NCBI GenBank assembly: GCA_913009925.1
Contig: CAJVWY010000088.1
Span: 1 to 5,530 of the forward strand
DNA length: 5,530 bases
From: an uncultured bacterium
GTDB taxonomy: Bacteria; Actinomycetota; Thermoleophilia; BMS3ABIN01
Direction of reading: 5' to 3'
Shown one piece after another: positions 1 to 4,631 of this stretch. The stretch's first letter is position 1, and each line of letters begins with the position of its first letter. The notes under the pieces are model-generated. The model was given only the letters and a program-made list of their open reading frames with translations, did not search any database and was not told where the DNA came from. A program made the translations under genes and the position numbers.

Positions 1-588
1 GACACCCGCTTCCTGGTGCAGGGGACCCTCTATTCCGATGTCATCGAAAGCGGTACGCGCGACGCGGCCCGGATCAAGTCGCATCACAATGTGGGCGGGT
101 TGCCGGTTGACATGGACCTTGAACTGGTGGAGCCGTTGAGAAATATCTTCAAGGACGAAGTGCGCAACGTCGCCGCCGAGCTGGGGCTGCCGGACAACAT
201 GGTATGGCGCCAACCCTTCCCCGGACCCGGCCTTGCCATCCGCATCATCGGCGAGGTGACGCAGGAGCGCCTGGAGATCCTGAGAAAGGCCGACTTCATC
301 CTCCAGGAGGAGGTCCGGCGCGCCGGGCTTTACCGCAAGCTCTGGCAATCATTCTGCGTCCTCCCCGGCATCCGCAGCGTCGGCGTCATGGGCGATTCAC
401 GCACCTATGCCTATCCCATAGTCATCCGGGCGGTGACCAGCGAGGACGCCATGACCGCCGACTGGGCCCGCCTGCCCTATGAGCTTCTGGAGGTCGTATC
501 CAACCGCATCATCAACGAGGTGGACGGCGTCAACCGCGTGGCGCTGGACATCTCATCCAAGCCACCCAGCACCATCGAATGGGAGTAG
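1..588 (+). CDS. guaA: GMP synthase (glutamine-hydrolysing), C-terminal part, 5' truncated
   Basis: GuaA makes GMP from XMP, ATP and glutamine in the last step of cytosolic guanine nucleotide synthesis. The frame is open from base 1 and gives 195 residues ending at TAG 586-588; full-length GuaA is about 510-525 residues. The N-terminal glutamine amidotransferase domain and the ATP-binding P-loop therefore lie upstream of the window. What remains is the end of the ATP-pyrophosphatase domain and the C-terminal dimerisation/XMP-binding domain. Family signatures are clear: QGTLYSDVIESGT near residue 7, KSHHNVGGLP at 26-35, VWRQPFPGPGLAIRIIGE in the middle, RSVGVMGDSRTY, MTADWARLPYELL, and the near-invariant end DISSKPPSTIEWE. 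The ATG at base 16 is internal, not the real start. No T-rich terminator hairpin follows the stop. Identity is essentially certain; the gene looks intact as far as it is visible. Confidence 0.97.
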   Translation, partial: DTRFLVQGTLYSDVIESGTRDAARIKSHHNVGGLPVDMDLELVEPLRNIFKDEVRNVAAELGLPDNMVWRQPFPGPGLAIRIIGEVTQERLEILRKADFILQEEVRRAGLYRKLWQSFCVLPGIRSVGVMGDSRTYAYPIVIRAVTSEDAMTADWARLPYELLEVVSNRIINEVDGVNRVALDISSKPPSTIEWE

Positions 589-601
589 AGCGACTCCGTG
601 A

Positions 602-630
602 TGGACGCTACCGCCCTGACGATGTATCAT
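602..630 (+). promoter_or_regulatory. Candidate sigma-70-type promoter upstream of the DUF4418 gene
   Basis: A -35-like TGGACG (602-607, 4 of 6 to TTGACA) is separated by exactly 17 bases from a -10-like TATCAT (625-630, 5 of 6 to TATAAT). The expected transcription start, about 637, falls inside the palindrome that follows. The promoter lies 14 bases after the guaA stop and would give a leader of about 240 bases before the GTG at 878. This is a motif match only. Confidence 0.4.
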
Positions 631-652
631 ATCCTACACAATGTGTAGCATA
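630..652. promoter_or_regulatory. 23-bp near-perfect palindrome, probable repressor operator
   Basis: The core is a perfect 15-bp palindrome, CTACACA-A-TGTGTAG (634-648). It extends outward with three more pairs (630/652, 631/651, 632/650) across one mismatch (633/649), so 10 of 11 positions per arm pair. It abuts the -10-like TATCAT and covers the predicted transcription start, the usual position for a dimeric repressor site. The TACA/TGTA arms recall BlaI/CopY-class operators, but the arm spacing is 5 bases, not the 2 expected for CopY, so no regulator family is assigned. No regulator gene lies in the window. Confidence 0.5.
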
Positions 653-672
653 AGCAAACCTTCCGCAACATC

Positions 673-694
673 CGCCAGACCCTGCAATCTGGCG
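673..694. repeat. Inverted repeat, 7-bp arms with 8-base loop
   Basis: CGCCAGA (673-679) and TCTGGCG (688-694) are perfect reverse complements around an 8-base loop. No T run follows, so it is not an intrinsic terminator. It lies in the predicted leader of the DUF4418 transcript and could be an RNA hairpin or a second protein-binding site. Confidence 0.4.
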
Positions 695-743
695 CAGAAC
701 ACCTCCTGATGAGAATGCCAACGTGAAGAAAAACGGGAAATTA

Positions 744-767
744 CAGATATTATTATCAGAATATCTG
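744..767. repeat. AT-rich inverted repeat, 8-bp arms with 8-base loop
   Basis: CAGATATT (744-751) and AATATCTG (760-767) are perfect reverse complements separated by ATTATCAG. This is an unusually AT-rich spot in a GC-rich window. A TATTAT at 748-753 could act as a -10 element, but no good -35 sits 16-18 bases upstream. It may be an operator or a leader hairpin about 110 bases before the gene start. Confidence 0.4.
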
Positions 768-877
768 CCTTTAAGGAGCCGTGACCGCTCTTCACCGGAA
801 ACACTTCACAGACCTGGCATGTGTATTGCTCCAAACAATGGAGAACCATCAGTCATTAAGTAAAGGAGGAGGAACCT

Positions 878-1492
878 GTGAAGACCAACGTTAGACTGGC
901 GGCAGGCATCACCATTATCATCCTGGGGTTGCTGGTCGCCGTCACACCCCGTTACATCCTTCCCGTCTGTGACTATCAAAGCAAGGAAGACGCCTCCTTG
1001 GGGCAAACCATAGTCCTCGCGCAGGCGACCGGGGTCGACGGTGATATGGCCACCATGACCGGCACCACGGGAACTACCACGGGGATGGGCGGGGAGATGG
1101 GCACCAGCACCGGCATGGATGATATGAATAGCGGCATGGCGGGAACGGACTCGGAGATGGAAGGCATGCACATGTCCGGCGGCTATTCGCCATGCTACTT
1201 CACCAGCCGGGGCGCAATCACCCTGGGCTTGATAATCATGCTCATAGGCCTGGCGGTTATGATCGCCGGCACGCCTGAAGCTGTCCGCCTGCTGGCCCTG
1301 GTACTCGGTGGCGCCGGAATTCTGGTGATCCTCACACCGGTCTATCTGCTGCCGGTATGCGAAAACCCGCAGATGGCCTGCAACAAGGGCGCTGAACAGC
1401 TCCTGATCGTCCTGGGAATAGCGACCGTGCTGGCTGCAGCCGTGATCGCCCTGATGGCCGGAAAAAACAAGGATATCAGCGGCGCGGCCTGA
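878..1492 (+). CDS. DUF4418-type four-helix membrane protein with Met-rich extracytoplasmic insert
   Basis: This 204-residue protein starts at GTG 878; an AGGAGG Shine-Dalgarno (864-869) lies 8 bases upstream. Four hydrophobic helices are visible at about residues 7-24, 112-131, 135-153 and 173-193. The protein is a two-fold repeat: helix 1 ends in TPRYILPVC (23-31) and helix 3 in TPVYLLPVC (153-161). Each is followed by a loop with a second Cys (C106 in SPCYF, C168 in MAC) just before the next helix. This matches DUF4418, a family of unknown function, as I recall it. The first inter-helix loop is enlarged to about 75 residues, rich in Gly, Thr and Met, while the second is only about 7. The paired cysteines suggest disulphides or metal ligation on the outer face (inference). 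The next gene, 104 bases downstream with no terminator seen, is an exported haem lipoprotein and may be cotranscribed. Confidence 0.8.
   Translation: MKTNVRLAAGITIIILGLLVAVTPRYILPVCDYQSKEDASLGQTIVLAQATGVDGDMATMTGTTGTTTGMGGEMGTSTGMDDMNSGMAGTDSEMEGMHMSGGYSPCYFTSRGAITLGLIIMLIGLAVMIAGTPEAVRLLALVLGGAGILVILTPVYLLPVCENPQMACNKGAEQLLIVLGIATVLAAAVIALMAGKNKDISGAA
1046..1174 (+). other. Met/Gly/Thr-rich low-complexity insert inside the DUF4418 protein
   Basis: Residues 57-99 of the membrane protein contain ten methionines (57, 60, 70, 74, 80, 83, 87, 94, 97, 99) plus His98, set in Gly, Thr, Asp and Glu. The segment ends in GMHM. Recurring TGM/GEM/SGM units at DNA level suggest growth by short-repeat slippage. 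Methionine clusters on the outer membrane face are known Cu(I)/Ag(I) ligands in other proteins; a metal role here is inference. Confidence 0.6.
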
Positions 1493-1596
1493 GCCCGCAT
1501 GGCGCTCGACCCACAAAGCAGGATTAATTTCAGCGCAAAACTGGAATAACCGCCTAAGGGGTATGGGTCCGGTAAAGCGAAGAAAAGGGGGTTACA

Positions 1597-2409
1597 ATGG
1601 ACACGCAGCAAAGAACCGGCACAGACGGAACAGGAAGAACGCTGTCGCGAAGAGAGCTCTTCCCCCTGGCTGGAAAGTTCGCCGTCGGCGGAGTGGGTCT
1701 GGCAGCGGTCACCGGCTTCGGCCTGGCGGGATGCGGCACAGATGAATCCCAGAGCACCGGTACCACCGGCAACGGTACTTCACCTTCAGCGTGGCCGTGG
1801 CCGTACGATAAACTCAGCTCTTCACAGGTACAGCCGCTGGCCTATGAAAGCTGGTACGAGAAGTTCTGCTGCTATGCCGTGACCAACTCCATACTCAGGC
1901 CGCTCCAGGAAAACATCGGAGCACCCTATACCAACTTCCCCATCGAGTCGACCAAGTGGGGCCACGGCGGCGCCGTGGGCTGGGGTACCCTCTGCGGCAC
2001 CCTCACCGGAGTGGGCATCGTCACCGGCCTCATTGCCGGAGGGGATGGTGAGGATATCCTCAACGACGTGATGAACTGGTACACCGTCAGCGCGCTCCCC
2101 ATCTACGAACCGCCGGAGCCGAAAACCGCCATATCCAGCGTCAGCGTGAGCGACTCGCCGCTGTGCCATATATCCGTAGGCAAATGGATGGCGAAAGAGG
2201 GTGTCCCCTTCGCATCCGATCCCAGAAAGGAGAGATGCGCCCGGCTCTCCGCCGACGTGGCCGCCAAGACGGTGGCGTTGCTGAACGATTGGGTCGATGG
2301 CAAATATACCGCCGGCGGCGGCAGTCAGGTGAAAAAACATCCGGTGGGTATGCCGACGCAGAACAACTGCGTCGAGTGCCACGGAGACAATATTCCCTCA
2401 TCGCCGTGA
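1597..2409 (+). CDS. Tat-exported lipoprotein, split-Soret cytochrome c / C_GCAxxG_C_C-like
   Basis: This 270-residue protein starts at ATG 1597, preceded by an AAGGGGG site (1585-1591). The N-terminus carries a twin-arginine signal, SRRELF (17-22), a hydrophobic stretch (about 23-42) and a lipobox LAGC with Cys46. It should be folded in the cytoplasm, exported by Tat and anchored by lipid. A Ser/Thr/Gly linker follows to about residue 65. The body carries FCCYAV (Cys91, Cys92), KWGHGGAVGWGTLCG (His123, Cys133), SPLCHISVGKW (Cys190, His191), ERCARLSADVA (Cys214) and, near the C-terminus, a single c-type haem motif CVECH (258-262). This Cys pattern and the GHGG...GTLCG block match split-Soret cytochromes and the related C_GCAxxG_C_C redox proteins. 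It probably moves electrons at the cell surface; haem attachment would need a cytochrome c maturation system outside this window. Its partner is unknown, but the preceding DUF4418 membrane gene is the obvious candidate. Confidence 0.82.
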   Translation: MDTQQRTGTDGTGRTLSRRELFPLAGKFAVGGVGLAAVTGFGLAGCGTDESQSTGTTGNGTSPSAWPWPYDKLSSSQVQPLAYESWYEKFCCYAVTNSILRPLQENIGAPYTNFPIESTKWGHGGAVGWGTLCGTLTGVGIVTGLIAGGDGEDILNDVMNWYTVSALPIYEPPEPKTAISSVSVSDSPLCHISVGKWMAKEGVPFASDPRKERCARLSADVAAKTVALLNDWVDGKYTAGGGSQVKKHPVGMPTQNNCVECHGDNIPSSP

Positions 2410-2462
2410 GCATGATCCCGCTCTTCCGGCAAGGGACATAAAGAGCCGGCCGCTTGTTATGG

Positions 2463-2496
2463 CTTGCACTGATTGCCCGCGGCGATGAGTTGCAAG
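2463..2496. repeat. Two-part stem-loop between the haem lipoprotein and the S24/S26 gene
   Basis: An outer stem CTTGCA (2463-2468) / TGCAAG (2491-2496) encloses an inner stem ATTGCC / GGCGAT (2472-2477 / 2481-2486, one G-U pair) with a CGC loop. No T run follows, so it is not an ordinary intrinsic terminator. It sits in the 135-base gap at 2410-2544, where no other feature was found. Its role is unknown. Confidence 0.3.
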
Positions 2497-2544
2497 TGGG
2501 AGACAGATATCGCGGGGCTTCAGGGTGCCGCCATATAACCGCAA

Positions 2545-3039
2545 ATGAATCCTGATTCAACCGACACCAGGAACTATCGTTGCGTTCCCCTGGCAGAGAT
2601 AGCCCCGGAAGTTCTCAGGCGTGGTGGAACCATCTCCTTCGTCGCCACCGGTTTCAGCATGTGGCCCCATATCCGAAACGGCGATATGGTCACGGCAAGG
2701 CCGCTGACGAAGGGGGTGGTCCCCAGGACCGGCTGGATAATCATTTACCAGTCGCCCCATGGCCAAATCATCGTCCACCGGGTAGTCGCCGCCGGACATA
2801 GACATGGAGCCGGGCTCAAGGTACGGGGAGATTCCCAGTCCGGTCCGTTCGAGCATATTGCATTGGAGTCGGTACTGGGCCGTATAGTCGTGCGGCAGCG
2901 GCATGGAAAAGATATCGACATGACCAGCCGTACCAGGGAGCTGGAAGGCTGGCTGGTAGCCCGCAGCGGGTCGGCCCGGATAGTCCTCGAACAGGTCTTG
3001 AGGAAGATCGTCCATCCCCTCCGGCGCCGGAGGGGATGA
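2545..3039 (+). CDS. Small soluble S24/S26 family (signal peptidase I-like) peptidase
   Basis: This 164-residue protein has the LexA/signal-peptidase fold signature. FVATGFSMWPHIRNGDMV (32-49) holds the presumed nucleophile Ser38 in the SMxP box and the GD box. IIVHRVV (75-81) holds His78 at the position of the general-base Lys of bacterial signal peptidase I. VRGDS (93-97) matches the conserved GDN/GDS box, and VLGRIV (110-115) follows. A His at the second position is the SipW/ER type of Ser-His dyad. There is no N-terminal membrane helix, and the C-terminus is basic and amphipathic (RKIVHPLRRRRG), possibly for peripheral membrane contact. An in-frame stop at 2536-2538 fixes ATG 2545 as the first usable start, but no clear Shine-Dalgarno precedes it. 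The substrate is unknown. The neighbours do not form an obvious peptide-processing cluster, so function rests on the family only. Confidence 0.75.
   Translation: MNPDSTDTRNYRCVPLAEIAPEVLRRGGTISFVATGFSMWPHIRNGDMVTARPLTKGVVPRTGWIIIYQSPHGQIIVHRVVAAGHRHGAGLKVRGDSQSGPFEHIALESVLGRIVVRQRHGKDIDMTSRTRELEGWLVARSGSARIVLEQVLRKIVHPLRRRRG
3013..3038. repeat. Perfect 26-bp palindrome overlapping the stop of the S24/S26 gene
   Basis: Bases 3013-3025 are the exact reverse complement of 3026-3038 (arms CATCCCCTCCGGC and GCCGGAGGGGATG). As RNA it would form a very stable GC-rich hairpin of about 11 pairs with a four-base loop. It encodes the last codons (HPLRRRRG) and the first two bases of the TGA. It is followed by ACCCCC rather than a T run, so it resembles a 3'-end-stabilising or U-independent terminator hairpin more than a classical terminator. 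Confidence 0.6.
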
Positions 3040-3068
3040 CCCCCAAACACTGCCGGCCGCGCCTTTTC

Positions 3069-3097
3069 TTGACGATAGTCACCCCGCCTGTTAGACT
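3069..3097 (+). promoter_or_regulatory. Promoter of the riboswitch-thrC-sulfur carrier operon
   Basis: TTGACG (3069-3074, 5 of 6 to consensus) lies 17 bases before TAGACT (3092-3097, 4 of 6). Initiation would fall near 3104, about 23 bases before the first pairing strand of the SAM riboswitch. Good hexamers, ideal spacing and the position just upstream of the riboswitch support it. Confidence 0.6.
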
Positions 3098-3126
3098 TGT
3101 GAAGCTACAACAAGGAACGCGTTGTT

Positions 3127-3245
3127 CGCATCAAGAGAGGCAGAGGGACTGGCCCTGTGAAGCCTCGGCAACCTGCGCAACCGGTGATGAATGAACCGTA
3201 CCGCAAGGTGCCAATTCCTGCAGACCATGAGGTCTGAGCGATGTG
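3127..3245 (+). ncRNA. SAM-I (S-box) riboswitch aptamer
   Basis: The conserved S-box blocks are present in order: ATCAAGAGAGG (3130-3140), GAGGGACTGGCCC with GAAGCC in the P2 region, CGGCAACC, GGTGCCAATTCCTGCAG, and a closing GCGATG. Helices can be drawn by eye. P1 is 3127-3132 (CGCATC) with 3240-3245 (GATGTG, one G-U). The P3 arm runs from ACCTGCG to CGCAAGGT and includes CGGT/ACCG. P4 is CAGACC (3221-3226) with GGTCTG (3231-3236) around ATGA. SAM-I aptamers bind S-adenosylmethionine and normally turn off methionine, cysteine or SAM genes. Here the controlled gene is a threonine synthase-type enzyme followed by a sulfur carrier. The expression platform lies immediately downstream. Confidence 0.96.
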
Positions 3246-3280
3246 GCGAAAGGGATTTACCTGTCAGCCTCTGCCACATC
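3240..3280 (+). promoter_or_regulatory. Antiterminator of the SAM riboswitch
   Basis: GATGTGGC (3240-3247) is the exact complement of GCCACATC (3273-3280). The first strand is also the 3' strand of aptamer P1, and the second covers the end of the terminator's left arm and its loop. The two structures are mutually exclusive. Without SAM, this pairing blocks the terminator; with SAM, P1 forms and frees the terminator to fold. The sequence thus shows an OFF switch acting by premature termination. Confidence 0.85.
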
Positions 3281-3296
3281 AAGCAGAGGCTTTTTT
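3266..3296 (+). terminator. Intrinsic terminator (riboswitch expression platform)
   Basis: AGCCTCTGC (3266-3274) and GCAGAGGCT (3283-3291) form a perfect 9-bp stem with an 8-base loop, followed by six T (3291-3296, the first shared with the stem). It lies upstream of the thrC ribosome-binding site, as expected for attenuation, and competes with the antiterminator pairing 3240-3247/3273-3280. Confidence 0.92.
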
Positions 3297-3317
3297 CATG
3301 CGATAACGCCGAGCAGC

Positions 3318-3324
3318 AAAGGAG
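3318..3324 (+). promoter_or_regulatory. Ribosome-binding site that fixes the thrC start
   Basis: AAAGGAG lies 11 bases before ATG 3336. Choosing this start removes 31 in-frame codons that would run back through the terminator into the riboswitch. It leaves an N-terminus, MPAEQLKCKECG, typical of zinc-ribbon threonine synthases. Confidence 0.75.
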
Positions 3325-3335
3325 CTTCGTTCGTT

Positions 3336-4631
3336 ATGCCGGCTGAACAGTTAAAGTGCAAGGAATGCGGTCGGACCTATCCGCTAAGAGCCCTTTTCGT
3401 ATGCGAATACTGTTTCGGGCCGCTGGAGGTCGCATACGACTATGAAAAGATCCGCCGCCGCGCCACCAAGGAACGCATCAGCAACGGTCCGCCCTCGCTC
3501 TGGCGTTATGCCGATTTCCTGCCGGTGGACCGGCGCCCGGAGGTCGACCTGCAGGCCGGCTATACCCCGCTTATCAAGGCGGACAGGCTGGCCGCCGAGC
3601 TGGGTCTGAAGAAAGTCTGGGTCAAGAACGATACCGCCAACCCCACCCACTCCTTCAAGGACCGGGTGGTGGCGGTGGCGATGCAACGGGCGCGGGAACT
3701 GGGATTCGAAGTGGTCGCCTGCGCCTCCACCGGCAACCTGGCCAACAGCGTCGCCGCCCATGCGGCCGCATCCGGCACCGAGGCCTTCGTGTTCGTACCG
3801 GCCAACCTGGAGATCCAGAAGATCATCGCCACCGCCGTCTACGGCGTCAACGTGGTCAAGGTGCGCGGTAACTACGACGATGTGAACCGCCTCTGTACCG
3901 AGATCGCCTCGGAGAAGAACTGGGCCTTCGTCAACGTCAACGTACGGCCCTACTACGCCGAGGGCAGCAAGACCCTCGCCTACGAGACCGCGGAACAGCT
4001 GGACTGGCGGGCGCCGGACCGGGTAGTGGTTCCCGTGGCCTCCGGCTCGCTATTGACCAAGATCCATAAAGGCTTCTGGGAGCTGGGGGAAGTTGGGCTC
4101 ATCCGCCGCAAGGAACCGGTGGTCTGCGGCGCCCAGGCCGAGGGATGCGGCCCGGTGGCGACCGCCTTCCAGCAGGGGCAGGAGCACATCAAGCCGGTCA
4201 AGCCCCATACCATCGCCAAGTCGCTGGCTATCGGTAACCCCGCCGACGGTATCTTCGCGCTGGAGGTAGCCCGCAAAACCGGCGGCCTCATCGAGAGCGT
4301 CACCGAACAGGAGATCGTCGATGGTATCAAGCTGCTGGCGGAAACTACCGGCATCTTCACTGAGACCGCGGGCGGCGTCACCACCGCCGTCCTCGCCAAG
4401 CTGGCGGCCGCCGGCAAGATATACCCCGCGGATGAAGTCGTCCTCTACATCACCGGTGACGGCCTGAAGACCCTGGACGCGGTGGCCGGCACCCTCAGCA
4501 CCTACGAGATCGACCCCACCCTGTCCGAATTCGAGACAAAGGTCCTGGCTGATAATGTGGTCAGCACCGACGACAGCGGCAGAAAGAAGGCCGTCCAGCA
4601 TATTCCTGGTACAGGAAAGGAGCAACATTGA
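3336..4631 (+). CDS. thrC: Threonine synthase (PLP-dependent, N-terminal zinc ribbon)
   Basis: Threonine synthase converts O-phosphohomoserine to threonine and phosphate in the cytosol. This 431-residue protein opens with a zinc ribbon, CxxC at Cys8/Cys11 and Cys23/Cys26, as in many bacterial and archaeal ThrC proteins. A fold-type II PLP domain follows: GYTPLI (75-80), the PLP lysine in HSFKDR (Lys108), the Ser/Thr-Gly-Asn loop STGNLANS (131-138), a Gly-rich VASGSLLTKI (234-243), and ITGDGLKTLDAV near the C-terminus. Length fits the family. ATG 3336 is chosen over the longer open frame because upstream codons overlap the terminator and riboswitch. The gene is under SAM-I riboswitch control and overlaps the next gene by three bases. 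Related fold-type II enzymes include cysteate synthase and O-phosphoserine sulfhydrylase. Given the riboswitch and sulfur-carrier neighbour, a sulfur-incorporating activity on a phosphorylated substrate is a possible alternative (inference). Family is very sure, exact reaction less so. Confidence 0.92.
   Translation: MPAEQLKCKECGRTYPLRALFVCEYCFGPLEVAYDYEKIRRRATKERISNGPPSLWRYADFLPVDRRPEVDLQAGYTPLIKADRLAAELGLKKVWVKNDTANPTHSFKDRVVAVAMQRARELGFEVVACASTGNLANSVAAHAAASGTEAFVFVPANLEIQKIIATAVYGVNVVKVRGNYDDVNRLCTEIASEKNWAFVNVNVRPYYAEGSKTLAYETAEQLDWRAPDRVVVPVASGSLLTKIHKGFWELGEVGLIRRKEPVVCGAQAEGCGPVATAFQQGQEHIKPVKPHTIAKSLAIGNPADGIFALEVARKTGGLIESVTEQEIVDGIKLLAETTGIFTETAGGVTTAVLAKLAAAGKIYPADEVVLYITGDGLKTLDAVAGTLSTYEIDPTLSEFETKVLADNVVSTDDSGRKKAVQHIPGTGKEQH
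4616..4622 (+). promoter_or_regulatory. Ribosome-binding site for the sulfur-carrier gene inside the thrC end
   Basis: AAAGGAG lies 5 bases before TTG 4628. The start TTG (4628-4630) overlaps the thrC stop TGA (4629-4631), indicating translational coupling. No ATG or GTG start gives the conserved N-terminus, so the rare TTG start is preferred. Confidence 0.7.

Noticed and set aside
723..863. 46-codon frame from GTG 723 to TAA 861, ending at the DUF4418 Shine-Dalgarno; the frame is open back to 654
   Set aside because: No ribosome-binding site, it crosses the 744-767 inverted repeat, and I recognise no protein family. It could be a leader peptide or gene remnant but cannot be supported.
806..1516. 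236-codon minus-strand open frame opposite the DUF4418 gene
   Set aside because: Low-complexity His/Gln/Gly composition with no recognisable domain; it is the antisense shadow of a clearly real gene with a strong Shine-Dalgarno.
2420..2446. Inverted repeat GCTCTT/AAGAGC after the haem lipoprotein gene
   Set aside because: Six-bp arms, 15-base loop and no T run; expected by chance and not a convincing terminator.
3243..3335. In-frame ATG at 3243 extending thrC by 31 codons
   Set aside because: It lies inside the riboswitch P1/antiterminator strand and would translate through the intrinsic terminator. The ATG at 3336 has a good Shine-Dalgarno and gives the family-typical N-terminus.
4050..4628. 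192-codon minus-strand open frame opposite thrC
   Set aside because: High GC leaves long antisense frames open; the plus strand encodes conserved ThrC motifs throughout.
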